From assembly GCA_035610365.1 (NCBI GenBank), contig CM069432.1, positions 226,012,532 through 226,076,531 on the forward strand: a stretch of 64,000 bases of DNA, written 5' to 3'. This DNA comes from Aquatica leii (taxonomy: Eukaryota > Arthropoda > Insecta > Coleoptera > Lampyridae). The notes beneath the pieces are model-generated. The model was given only the letters and a program-made list of their open reading frames with translations. It searched no databases and had not been told where the DNA came from. This document shows, in pieces, positions 11,254-23,080 of this stretch (positions are counted from its first letter, which is position 1; every line of letters begins with the position of its first letter). The position numbers and the translations under genes are program-made.

Positions 11254-12249
11254 ACGTTGCTGCCTATATGATAAGTAAACCTATTACAAAAATTATTTGT
11301 GTTCATGTTCTTCAACTTCAATATTAAAAATCGTTTTTGTTAAATTATCTTGACTGCAATAGAAGAAAAAATTTGTGGTTAGCAACTTGTAAAATTATTT
11401 TTTTAAATTGTTGCTCAAGTTCTGTTTCAGTTTTGTTTATATTATTTACGTTTTATTTATTTGAATAATGTTTTATTTTTTATAATAATCTGTATTATTA
11501 TATAATGATATTATGTGTTATTAGTTATGTATTAGTTCTTGTGTTATGTGTTCTATTTAAATTATTTAGTTGTAAAAGTATGGTGGTGTACTTATAGCTG
11601 CATTAAAATTGTGTAATCATCGTAAAAAAAAATAAACATTTTTTTTTAAATTTGAAATATGTTTTACTAATTTATAAAATATATATGAGAAATATCTTGT
11701 AATTATTTCGTATAAGAAGAGTAAAATTAACTCCGAAATTATGATTAATATTCATAATTGTTAATACACTATTCTGAATATCATTTAATAAACAATACTT
11801 TATTTATCACATATTATGATTGGATGCTTAAAAAGTTATTCTTTATTTAATTAGAGTTTATGAATATTAATCATAAAAAATATAATCATAAAAAAATGTG
11901 ATTATTAAGCATACATAATGAAAATACTTCGTTACTGGATGTGAATTATAATCATAATAGATGTGACTTAAATCGCATATTACAATTACCTGGTTAAAAT
12001 TTTATTCTTAATATGATCATTGTTTGTGAGTATTATTCATAAAGATATGATTATTACGCATATATAACGAAATCGTTTACTTCATAACTTATGAATTATA
12101 ATCATCATCGATGCTAACATGACTATTCACAAATTATACCAAAGGTTTATAAATTTATGAATAGCTAGTAGTAGTTGTTTTTTATGCTTAAATTACGCAT
12201 AAGTTGTGCGTCTTACGAATGATATCTGAAAACATTTCTCTCCGTGCAG

Positions 12250-12960
12250 CTGGTGAATTTAAAATAGCACTAAAAGGCGATAAAAATCAATCTAAACACG
12301 ATCGATGACTATAGAAAAATGCCCTTCTGGTATCGATTACAAAATATGAAGTATTAGAATAACTAAAAGAGTTAAACTACCCGGTCATAAACGTAGTACG
12401 CCTTTACAATAGAAACCAAATACCAATACCCTTAAGTGCGGTGAATTTAGATAACACGGATAAAGGAAAACGGATCTTAAATTTACATAAAATACAGCAC
12501 AGCATAATTGAAGTTGAAGCTAGACGAAAATTGAGCGACATTTCTCAATGTGAAAAATGCAAACGGTACGGACACCTGCACAATTATATAATATAACCGG
12601 AATGTGTAAAATGGACAGGCAGCCACCACTATACCCAATGTACAAAACAGCCAAACTTACCACCACAGTGTGGAGAGTATCACTCCGTCAACTTTAAACG
12701 ATGCGGTTATTACCTAAAACCCAATCGCCACATAGACACATCCAAACAAAACCTGACCCACAAACCAAACCAAACCCAGTACTAATCAGAATAATTATCA
12801 ACAAACTCGGCATAATTATTATGATAGATCCTTTCCTAGACTCCCAACTAACTTAAGCAGACTGAACTATACAAACAACCAAGAAACGCCAGACATAACT
12901 ACAATTATCACAAAAATAATTGAATTAATAATACCACACCTAGACAAAGTCAGACATTAG
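12250..12960 (+). pseudogene. Jockey-like LINE ORF1 (gag-like, zinc knuckle) remnant
   Basis: Short in-frame stretches give LKELNYPVINVVRLYNRNQ, IPIPLSAVNL and LHKIQHSIIEVEARRK, then SQCEKCKRYGHLHNY. This is the C-terminal pattern of Jockey ORF1 proteins, in which a hydrophobic RNA-binding fold is followed by CCHC knuckles. The second and third knuckle positions are visible as scattered Cys/His (12600-12715) but not in one frame. A TAA after HNY ends the first clean stretch. The N-terminal half is missing at the junction with the CACGG element. The tail (12720-12960) is Pro/Thr/Asn-rich, like the spacer after the knuckles. Confidence 0.6.
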
Positions 12961-12962
12961 TC

Positions 12963-13840
12963 GTGGAATTCCTAGTTAGACACAACGTGGATGTTGCATG
13001 TATACCCGAAACACATCTGCATCACTTAAAAACATTTAAAGAATCAGGATATGAAATATGTAGATCAGATCAAAATACTCCAACTGCAGCAGGAAACGTA
13101 GCAATTATTATCAAGCGTAAAGTAGATCATCATCCGTTAATAAATTTGGAACTTAAAAACTTTGAAACAGTTTCTATTAAACTGAGTCAGACCAAAATTA
13201 CACTTCATGCAAATAAAAAAATGCTGAAAAGTAATGTTAAAAAATTATTTAATAGCAATCATCAAACATTCGGTTATATGTTTGCTGACGACACAGCAGT
13301 AACTATGAAAAATAAAACCAACTACAAAGCGCCTTACACTCAATCTGCACATGGTGTAACAAATGGAAAATTAAAATCAATCCAACAAAAAGCCAGGTGA
13401 AAGTCTTTACTTTGAAAATAATTCCATACCTTCCAAACGTAATAATCAATCAACGAATAACAGAATAGAACGCAAGAGATAAGACAGTTAAATGCCTAGG
13501 GGTTTACTTGTACACCCGACTTGGATGGGCAATCCATGTAAATAAGAAAATAAACGAATGCTATGTTAGACTCTAACTACTATACCCGTTGCGCATAGAG
13601 TGCACCATGTTAATCTACAAGAGTATTCTACACAAATCTTAATATATGCAAGTCTAGTTTGGAGTACTACAGGTAAGACTCACTAACGAAAACTTCAAGT
13701 CCTACAAAAAAAAATACTTAAACTGAAGTAAACGTACCGCAGTTCGTTAGAAATGAACAAACACACAGTGAACTAAACTACTTAATGTGTCAGACGTTAG
13801 AAATACTTTGTGTACAAAATTTTTTAGCAAAATACTGTAG
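12963..13840 (+). pseudogene. Jockey-like LINE ORF2 (endonuclease/reverse transcriptase) remnant
   Basis: An open frame of 145 codons (12963-13400) carries DVACIPETHLH, the early endonuclease motif with its catalytic Glu, followed by IIIKRKVDHHPL. It then jumps to FGYMFADDTAVT (about 13270-13310), the FADD form of the reverse-transcriptase YxDD motif. After 13400, in other frames, come the thumb motifs WKIKINPTKSQ, VKCLGVYL, and IYKSIL with IYASLVW (to about 13670). The fusion of endonuclease start to polymerase palm shows one large internal deletion of well over 1 kb compared with full-length Jockey ORF2 (about 900 codons). Not functional. Confidence 0.75.
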
Positions 13841-13920
13841 TGTTCAAGTGCAGTGTTATATAACCAAGCAAGGCCAAAAAAACCAACATCAGAAACTTAA
13901 AAGTAAACTCCCACAGGACC

Positions 13921-15925
13921 CTAATTAAACTAAATTCAATTAAACGTGATTAAGATTAGCTAACGGTTACATCTCACAAAATGTGATTGTGGTATATAGA
14001 AGTCAAAGTTTTGATATCTTTACTCAACGTAGTATGACGTCATCATAATAATTTTACCAATAAACGAAACGGGTTTCAATATCTCCACATTAATGGGATA
14101 ACCTGTGGGTATCCAGAACCCGCTAATGACGCTACGGGAAAATTAAAATAAATCAAAAAATATCAAGCAGTGGTTACTCCAGGAAAGTTTTCACAGAGTA
14201 GCGGTAATACTGCACTCATTTATACCATGGATAAGTGTGAATTGTTAGAAGTGAAATCTTTGCTATGCACTAACGTTAGAACATGTACGAAGCGTACCAC
14301 AAAGACCAGAAAAGTAAGTTTTCCCATATCGATATTTTGATGTCAAACACTAAGGAATTGAGAGCAATGACTCCCAATGCAGCGGGAAGTGAGCGTTTCG
14401 AGAATAAATCTTATACGGTACAAACATCATACCAAAACTATTTTAACATAACACAATTGAAACGTTGCAGAATGTTATAGTTTTTGAATTGTGATGTAGT
14501 ACACGAGTAATGAAAAAGAAAAAAAAACCTCGTAAAATCGTTTACCAATTTGGTAGCAGAAACAAAACAAAAAAGTTAAAGCACGTATCAAACATCAATT
14601 TATTGTATTACTTTCAACTTGCGTGATTGCTTAATGCAGGAAGAGTAAGTACGAAACCTCCACGAACGTTCATATTTTCATATCCATAATTCTTCAACAA
14701 CAAAAAATACATACATGTAAACAATAAGTAAATTAACAAAAACAGATAACAATAGTTCACAATAATGGAAATTTGCTATGATTAAAAAACATTGAGAAAA
14801 CCTTAATCACTACCTACGTTAATTTCTCGCATAACATCAAACAAATCGAAAAAATCAAAGAGTGGACACGCCAGCCTATTGCAACACATCCATAGGTTGC
14901 AAGCTCAAGGCTAAAGTTGAAGGTGCTTTGAAACTGCAACATAAGTAAAACCCGCTACAAAAATAATTTGATTACGACTCCTATTTACGGAGCTAATCAT
15001 AAAACGTTTAGTATAGAAAGTATTTTGTAACCAGTCTTGGATTCATTGCACACAAGAATCACATTTGCCTATTTTACAAAACGAGCAAGGAAAGATGATA
15101 GTACCTTAGAAATTTGAGGTCATGTGAAAAAATTGTTAGTAACATCAACAAGGAATTTCATACAAAGCATAAGATAGAATTAAAGTAAACAACAAAATAA
15201 AAGAATATATGCAACAATTGGCTTTGAATACAAACACAAAAAAATCCTTACGTCTAAAAATACGTAGATGACAATTATTTATGATTCAGTTTTTATCAGC
15301 GATAAAAAAATGCATGTCAAATATAATTCTTAACCTGTGCAGGTAAACAATGCGTAATGTAGAAAATGTAAATTATAGAATGTAGAAAAAACGCCAATTG
15401 TTAAAACCTAGCTTCTTTACAACTGTGAAAGTTAGATTCTGTTTTAACATAAAAAAATTCCATTTTCTATCAAGAACTTGGACTAAACCAAAACTTTTAT
15501 ACTTGAACAGAAATGGGAATCGAAATTTGTTCAAAATACATTTATTAAATCCGAACTGTTATTTATCGTTTGGTTCTTTCCAGTTCTATTTTTCATTTAA
15601 CGATAAAAAACATTGTGCTTGATAATAAATAATATAAAATATGTAAACAGTAAATAATTGATTAATTTTTAATAAGGTGAGAAAAATTGCTCGTCTTGTT
15701 GATATGAGTCAAGCAAGAAAGTATCTATGATTTTTAGGTAGGTCAGATTCAAACTTGCTAACTCACCAACTTTGTCTTATTTTCACTCACTCACATTTTA
15801 AATGTTTTACACTTTTTGTAACCGTAAATGCAAAGTATCAGGTTACAGTATCCATTGGTAATTAATGTATTATCTGTTATGTGTGATTTTTATTCAAATC
15901 ACGGAACGTTTCAAATAAACTAAGT
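13921..15925. other. Unassigned stretch after the Jockey LINE
   Basis: No recognisable gene. Two short open frames (14283-14480 and 15398-15622) have no family motifs. About 13960-14300 is less AT-rich than the surroundings and includes TATGACGTCATCATAA with a CRE-like TGACGTCA palindrome at 14035-14042. It might be the unrecognised 3' part of the LINE or a separate repeat. Confidence 0.35.
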
Positions 15926-16316
15926 GTGTTGTGATTTGACGGAAAAAAATAATGACATGAATTCATTTTTGCATTAATTTGAGTAAATATGATTAGTTAT
16001 TATTACACAGGGTTATTCACGCTATACGGAATATTGCAGCTGAAATAAGTGACTTTCAAAAAGTTTCACTTTCGGAATATTATGGTTACTTTTTAAAATA
16101 ATTTTCATATTATACAGGATGTTGCAAAAGCTCTAAATATATCAAAGTTGTGTTTTTTTTAAAACAAAACCCCAGGTATATTATTACATTTTTGGATTTT
16201 CCGAGCAAAATAAGTGCGTGTTTTAATAACGTTATAAAGTATTTTCATACAAAAAGATAAAAGTGAGATTGTCAAATCACAACACATTTTTTTTAGCTAA
16301 ATTTGAATACCCTGGA
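15926..16316. repeat. Inverted-repeat (MITE-like) unit
   Basis: GTGTTGTGATTTGAC at 15926-15940 recurs as its exact complement at 16271-16285 (15 bp perfect, with weaker similarity continuing outward). Overlapping it, CAGGGTTATTCA near 16007 faces TTTGAATACCCTGG ending at 16316. The CAGGGT-type start with spaced TATACAGG motifs inside (about 16115) resembles a very common arthropod short repeat. No coding capacity. Boundaries and family are uncertain. Confidence 0.4.
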
Positions 16317-17790
16317 AAATGATCATATATCTTGCTAAAACTTAATTGAGAGATTTACGTTTTTCTTGATTTTTAGCACAGCAGATAAGATAATATTTGT
16401 TAATGTGTATTTTTTAATTCAAATTTACGAATGTTAGGTAAAAGTAAATTAGGTATACGGTTAATTTTATTATTTAAAACTTTGAACATATTTTTTTATA
16501 TTTGTATAATACATTTTGCCAAAAAGCGGTAGAAATTTTAAATAAACGAGATGTAGAGTTATTTTTGCCATATATTAATGTTCAATTTTGAATCATGGTT
16601 TTTTTTTTTTAACTCTACAGTTGAACAAATGAAAAGTAAATAAAAGAATATTAATGCTGGTGTTTTTCAGTAAATAAAACTTATATTTTGTTTTTATCAG
16701 ATGTCAACGGTAATTTCTAAATAAAATTTTGTTGATTGACGAATAAAATTTACCAAGAACATAATGCAAAAATTTAACCAAAATATAAAATTATTTAAGA
16801 TTAATCCAATTATAACTGCTAAACAAACAATATACTCTTAAACGTATTTTTTAGGTGATTTTATATTATAATTAACAAAAATGGTTAAAACTATGTAAAT
16901 GTATTATTCATTAAGTCAGAAACCAGTAATAAACCAAAGTATGAATAATCAATTAGCATTTTATGTTTGTTGTAAAAGATTTCGGATTAAAGTTAAAATA
17001 GGTTAATAAGCAATTACTGTAAAACAATGTTCCAAGTACAAGATCGTCTTGTTTTATTACACTTTCGCACACTGTAATAGAACTTATACATTTGTAACAA
17101 ATCAGAAGGAACCCTAATTAACTCGGTCATGAAATGAATAGTTTCATTAATTCCATCCTAACTATTAGTTAACATTCTTCATTTAGACAAACTAATTTTA
17201 TTTAAATAAACAGTTTTAATTTGAATTAAAAATCTTATTTGGTGATTTTCAATTATTGTGTAATTAAGTTACACTATTGTCCCGGATACAAATTGCATAT
17301 GATTACTGTTGCACCGCTGATGTGAATATCTGTATACATTAATTTCATTTGTAATTTCAGCAATAAATTTCATTCCATTGCAATTTCATTATATCCCATT
17401 TAGTTGCATGACAATTGCCTATTATTTAATTAAACACTTTTCACCGTAATCTACCATTAAAATAACAACGTTAACATTTTCTATTTCAATTGCACCAGTT
17501 ACATATAAAAAGCGTTAATGAATAAAAATAGTAAAATATTTAAACGTCTTAAAATCCTTGATAAATACTAGGTTATACATTAAGACAGTAAGAACATGTT
17601 TGGAAAAAACAGACAAGTAGCAAGATAATCCGGATTAAAAATGAGGTACGTGCCTAACGTCGGGTTAGACACGCGGAGGTGGTTTTACTAATCCTGGAAA
17701 AGCCGACAAAATATGGGCTTACTTTCTACTTGCTCTAACATGCATCAATTATTGTCAGCAATCAATCTAAATAACTTTTTTTCATTGTAG
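16317..17790. other. AT-rich sequence upstream of the CARP exon (probable intron)
   Basis: No coding motif. It ends in a typical acceptor tract (TTTTTTTCATTGTAG, up to 17790). A short ATG frame at 17651 is only 16 codons, does not look like a signal peptide and does not reach the exon, so I do not call it. Several short palindromes around 17110-17180 (for example TTAACT/AGTTAA) are noted but not assigned. Confidence 0.4.
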
Positions 17791-17841
17791 GAACAGCGGC
17801 AGTCAGTTGGGAAGAATGGTGGACGTACGACGGCATTTCAG
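17791..17841 (+). CDS. Exon of a carbonic-anhydrase-related protein (CARP, CA10/CA11 group)
   Basis: A 51-bp exon lies between a strong acceptor (polypyrimidine tract plus TTGTAG, ends 17790) and a consensus donor (CAG|GTGAGT at 17841/17842). Read in the phase these sites allow, it gives TAAVSWEEWWTYDGISG. I recognise WEEWWTYDGISG as the start of the mature domain of insect CARP proteins, just before the conserved PSFWGLINP segment. These are secreted or surface members of the alpha-carbonic-anhydrase fold that lack zinc-binding histidines and have no enzyme activity; vertebrate relatives bind synaptic proteins. The exon starts and ends in phase 1, so a signal-peptide exon must lie upstream and the PSFWGL exon downstream. 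I could not find either in the window. A short exon read by eye always carries some risk. Confidence 0.75.
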
Positions 17842-20800
17842 GTGAGTTGAACTGTTGTTTCTAATCGATGCTGTAACTAATTTTTGTTTTACGAGAACAA
17901 TCAATCACACGTACTTACTTAACCTTACTTGAAAATAGCGTCTGAATTATAACATAAATGTTTGAGCGTTTCTAAATTTTCAGAAGTTATTTGTGGAAAT
18001 ACATTTTTTAATTAATTTTAGATTGTTTTTATATATAGTACATTTTTATTGCGTTACTATATTGTATTAATTTGTCTTCAAGGCATTTTAATAGTGTACT
18101 TTTATTTTTAAAAAAATGTAATCAAAGTAGGTTTTGATTTCTAAACATCGGTTTTTTTGTTGAATTCTGATAGCTATATTTTCTATGTCGCATACAACGT
18201 GATTACGATGCTTGAGGATGAAACGAACCGTGTGACTACATGCACTTGTGTTATGCAATGTGCATATTTTGAATAACAGTATTCTTTTGTGTTTAATTTT
18301 TTGTTTAATTACATTTTTTATCAGATTATGAAAATTTATTTGTTCAGCACTGCTGTAAATTGTTTATATCGGTTAGATTAATAATTTTGTTATATTTTTA
18401 TTGATTTTTGAATTAGAGGAAACAGAATAAGTATTGGTTTTTTTAATAGAACGTGCACGCAATTTTTAAGTTATGATACATTTACTATATTATAATTTTT
18501 TATAACAATTTTTGGAAAAAAATATGTATAAGCAGAGAGTAGTTTTGTCTTAACGATTTATATTAATGTTTGCGTTGCTTATATATTTTATTTATAACTA
18601 GGTTCTGTTTATTAAATTGCTCTAGTACAATGTAATTTTTTGTACGTCTAATGTGGTCTTATTACCTCAATTTCTTTAAAAAAAACTAAAGCCTGAAGTG
18701 TATAATAACTTATCTAATTAAATAATTTATTTAGCAACCACGATAATTGTTTAGATTAATTAATTCTAACATTTTTAGGTGGTGTCAGAAAAATCAAACA
18801 ATTAAATAAGTATTTCTTGTGTAGTTTTCCTCTTAATTGATTGCACTTGTGTATTTTTATTTTAATTGCGTTCATATAAATCAAGGTTTTGTAAAGTTAA
18901 GTTTGCGCATAATCTAACTACGTTTAATATACTAACTTAGTTCACTTTACAACAAAACTAACTAAAAAAAATGCAGTTAAAAAAATGACAAACGTTTTCA
19001 TATTTGATACGATTATTGAAGGTATAGTTAACGTGGCGAAGATCCTAAATCGATAACTATACATTATAATTTTTCTTAAATTGAATATAAGCGAACTGAA
19101 TACTTTTCTGCTATTTTTGTTCATTTCATTTAGAAATCGATAGTTCTGTACAAGTCTAACTGTTGTTACTATTGCATCATTAAGATTTTATTTTATTATT
19201 GGCCATTTCTATATTTTCTAATAATTGCTTTAACTTGTTTAACAATTTTATGTACGTACTTGTCTTTGACAGTCATGCGGTTATTTATTTTAAATGTATT
19301 TTTTTTAAACAATCATGTTGTTAGTAATTATTTATTTTACAGATGTTATATGTGAGCATTTGTATTTTAAGCAGTATAAATTCATAATATTCTTGTAACT
19401 ATTTTGTTTAACAAAAAACATTTACTGCAAAAAATTAAAATTTACTTTAGGTAAGTTTATTCAAAAATAATTTGTTGTTTTGATTTTAGTCCGATTTTTA
19501 ATGAAAAATACTTAAAAATTAAATACACAAACCGAGCTACACATAAAAAATATAGTAGAACGCGTACAACATTGTTAAAGTTATTCTGTTTTGGTATAAT
19601 TCAGGAAGCAATTTCAATTCCATCAATTGAAACAATTGATGTTTTGCTGCTCTTCCGATTTCCACGCAAGCATTGTAATATAGGGAATCGCGTGTTATTT
19701 CAACATTTTCAACTACTGATTAATTTTTTATTGTTTTTATATGTCCAGTTTAGATCTAAAATTACAAGAAAATATAGACTGCAATATTTACGACTAAAAC
19801 ATAATTTGATTTAAAAATAATATACAAAGTAACAAACAGTATTAAACGTTTTAAAATTGACAATTTTAATTTAAAGTGACTGCAAAGTTCAATTTATATT
19901 TGTTGTTTTTTAATGGATTTTTATGAAAAAAATGTATTTGTTATATTTTATAAAACAGATACGAGTTTTTTCATCAAAAGTTTCAAGGATATAATTTAAA
20001 AAGGAAAGGACTGATTTTTTCAAACGAATACAAGTACAATTCACTATGGTAACATTTTTAGATTAATAGCACTTGGCCCTGTTATTAATAAATTCTGTTT
20101 TTGCTAAAAAATGTTTATATTTAATTATTTTTATGTAAAAATATTTTATTGTGTTGAGTAATGAAAATTTTATAAACAAAAATAGTTAAACTCACAAAAC
20201 AACTTGATACAACAATATTTATTTCTATCTAGAATATTTAAATTTATTTAAAAATATTTGTTTATATAAAATTTTAAAAAGTTGACTTTGTAACTCTTGT
20301 TTGTGGACGTATTCTTTTGTGAAGATTCCAGTATTTGGGTTTGCTTTATTCATTTCCATTTCTTTAAGATCATTGGAATAATAAATTGTTTCGCGTTTTT
20401 TAATTTTTTTTAAATTTTATTTGCATTTTTAAACACGCATTTAGTGCATATGCACTTGAGTCATTTAGGACAAGTTTATTCTCATACATTTTGAGTAGGT
20501 TTTATAATTTATTAATTTCGTCAGTCATTAGTTTTTTTAAATATTTAGATTGTATTTCAGTATTGCAGTACGCTCGTTTCTTTTCATCATTTATGTTTCG
20601 TTATCATTTGATGGTTTTGCGTTTCTTATAAAAAGAATTTTTTTTATGTTCATGATTATTTACGTCAAAATTTCTCTCGTATCTTTGATTAGTTCCTTTT
20701 GCTGGTCTTTTGGGTAGTCTTTTTTAAAACTTTTACGTCACAATTTTCAAATGAGGTAGAGAAACCGATGCTTCAGTGAAAATTTAAGTACCAGGAAGTC

Positions 20801-22784
20801 AACCTATTTCGTATATTTTACGGTCTCAACATTTTACTTTTTGGCGGCTTAATCATTTTTCGACGGACCCAGTGCAGTCCTATAAACCATCTTAATGTTT
20901 AGCAATATTATTTTTAAAGCCTTTTGACTAATCAAAAAACCCCTACCTGAAGCGACGTAAACAAACTAAAATATTCATATTTACGGTCTGTGATTTTACT
21001 TTTGCGAACTTAAATGATTTGAAAACTTTGATTTTTTTTAAGAAAAGGTGATTGCTTGTTTACCGTACCGTTAAAGAACTTTCAATTTTACTTCACTTAA
21101 TTTAGCTTTGTCATTTGTTTGACTTTAAAGACATTATGTAACAACTTTACGATTTTTAATATCCAAATTGTTAAGCTCGTCAATTGAATATGACCGGATA
21201 ATAATCTTAAGTTTTTTGATTTTGTTATTTTAAATTACCGAATTTTTAATTTGCCAAACAAAGCTTTGCAAATTTTGAATTAAGTTTGTTTTAAGGTAGG
21301 TACTTAACCCAATTTGTTGTATTGCATTAATTTACTTATAATTTATTTATTTTTATTACTATTTTAATTTAATTTAAATCATATAAAGAGTGTCGTATTT
21401 AACTGTTTTTTTTTGTTTGTTTACTTGTTCGAATTTTATTTAACTGATTTCTATTTTGATTTTTGTTGGGTAATTCATTTTTAATAAACGTTAATTAGTT
21501 AACTGTAACAAAGTTTGTATTCCGTTGGCCTTGACGTTTTGTGTAAAGGATATAAGATAATATTTTTAACTACAGTCTGTACATAATAATCTTTACTATT
21601 GAATTATTTTTAAAAAATATTTTTTGTGGTATTATTAAGGAAACATAAATGCTCTAACTTACGAAATAAATACATACGCAGCAAAAACGTGATTTTTATG
21701 TCAATAACACAACTAAAGTCGCATAATCATTTTTTATTAGTTTTATTAATAGCTACTAATATTTTCTTTTTGTATCAACTAAGTTAACCCGTAATACTAC
21801 GTTTCTTTTCTTGATTACACCGCAAAAAAAAACAAAAAAAGAAAGTTTTTGTTACAATTGATAGCGGGATAGCAGTTTTCTAACTGGTGGCGTGGCGTCT
21901 GTGTATTGATAATGCCTCTTCTTTATTGTTTTAACTATTTTAAGTTACGTATGTTTCAAGATTTTTTAGAAAATGTATTTGTTCTTTGATTGCTAATCTT
22001 GGAATGTCTGTGAGTTGCATTGGTTGTTCATTTACTTGCTGTACATATAGTGCTTAGGTGATTGCCATGCTTTTTAATGAATAACTCTATTAAACTCTGT
22101 TAAATACAATATTATTTCTTATATTGACAATATTGTATTTGGTGTGAGTTCTCTGTTCCTTAGAATATTAACCAACACTAAATAATTTTTTTTATTTGAT
22201 TTTTTTTGTTTATTTGTTGCAATATATTTTTACATTTTATATTTTCCAAATCTTCTACTTTTGAAACAACTGTTTTTAATGGTTTTTTTTTGTAAATTAA
22301 AGCACTAGGCAATTGTCTTGTTGATTGTTAAATTGTTTTTTATATATCAATTGAAAACTATTAAATGGGTGTATGGAATAAATTTTCTATAAAGCTTTCG
22401 TTGATTTTTTTTATTATAAATTAATGTGTCGTTTAAAGTGATTAGAACTTTTAATATTTAGAGTTTTGTGCAGTTTATGTATCAAATAGTATTTTTTGTA
22501 TGAAAAATATTTTTTCTGTGTTGTGATTCTAAAGTATTTCTTGATTATAAAAATGTTTGAGATGTTAGTTAACAAATTATGAGAATTCTCAGTACACTCT
22601 TCAAAAATTATTCATACGACGGCGCGCAGTAGACTTTTTTTTGCAAAACAATTACTTAGTTGTCTGTACCGTTTTTTTTACAAAACAGATATTTTGTCTA
22701 TTTGTCAACCATTTTGGTATTTTATGGTAGTTTTTTGTAGTTTTGTGTAAGATAACTGCTTTGTTTTGTTTTACTTGATAATTG
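17842..22784. other. AT-rich sequence downstream of the CARP exon (probable intron)
   Basis: Nearly 5 kb with no gene, transposon protein or clear terminus. T-runs and A-runs dominate. The small open frames at 18942-19124 (-) and 19572-19814 (+) look like low-complexity chance. A slightly G+C-richer patch (about 20740-20960) includes TTTTTGGCGGCTTAATC but has no recognisable motif. If the CARP call is right, this is intron 3' of that exon. Confidence 0.45.
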
Positions 22785-22794
22785 TTGTAACTAG

Positions 22795-23080
22795 TTTAAA
22801 ATTCTTTACTTAGGAGGGACAAACACAAAATATTTTAAGACCGTTTTTGTGACAACGTTTCCTGTTGCAAGTGAGCTCCTTATCAGACAAATGAATAGGT
22901 TGAAATAGAAAAACTTACCAGTTTACGAACCTGAGCAACTTTACGCTATAAAAAGTTGCCCATGTTTGTGGTCTAGTAAACTGTTCTAATTTAACTTATT
23001 CGTTGGCCTGATGAAGTGCTCACTAGTACCTTAAATATGTTGTTTTAAAACATTGCATTGGACTGACTGACAAAATGCAA
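22795..23080. repeat. Second Penelope-like terminal palindrome (different family)
   Basis: Two diverged copies of one motif face each other: on the minus strand CTGATAAGGAGCTCACTT (22869-22886), and on the plus strand CTGATGAAGTGCTCACTA (23008-23025). Similarity continues on both sides, from about 22795 to 23080. The outer left flank (CTTAGGAGGGACAAACA, about 22810) recurs in diverged form as CAGTTAGGCGGGGCAAAAAC near 23332. CTGATRA followed by GAAACGTTGTC (minus, about 22850-22862) recalls the hammerhead-bearing ends of Penelope elements, like the palindrome at 10677-11253 but clearly a different sequence family. No reverse transcriptase is present. Confidence 0.5.

Larger units (their letters stand above)
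9308..12246. mobile_element. DNA transposon-like element with 13-bp perfect TIRs (CACGGAGAGAAAT)
   Basis: CACGGAGAGAAAT at 9308-9320 recurs as its exact reverse complement at 12234-12246, enclosing 2,939 bp. Both flanks carry CA (9306-9307 and 12247-12248), which could be a 2-bp target duplication, although the left flank is a CA repeat. The inner 600-700 bp at each end is full of degenerate, partly inverted copies of motifs such as TTATGAATA and ATTATGATTATAATTC, a subterminal-repeat pattern. A CAC terminus fits the CMC (CACTA/Mirage/Chapaev) group, but I see no transposase, so the family is unproven. It lies directly against the Jockey LINE at 12247 and contains a PLE palindrome. Confidence 0.6.
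12247..13920 (+). mobile_element. Jockey-like LINE, internally deleted and degenerate
   Basis: Non-LTR retrotransposon remnant in the plus orientation, starting at the right border of the CACGG element. The order is an ORF1 gag-like region ending in zinc-knuckle-type sequence (QCEKCKRYGH, about 12545-12575, and later Cys/His positions to 12710), then an AP-type endonuclease, then the end of the reverse transcriptase. Most of the endonuclease catalytic half and the first half of the reverse transcriptase are absent: sequence jumps from the endonuclease region to the FADD motif near 13200-13290. The 3' end is not sharply defined and no poly(A) is obvious. Several stops and frame changes are present. 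Confidence 0.75.

Noticed and set aside
17651-17701. Short ATG frame just upstream of the CARP exon as its signal peptide
   Set aside because: It is only 16 codons, not hydrophobic, and stops before the exon; the acceptor at 17790 points to an intron instead.
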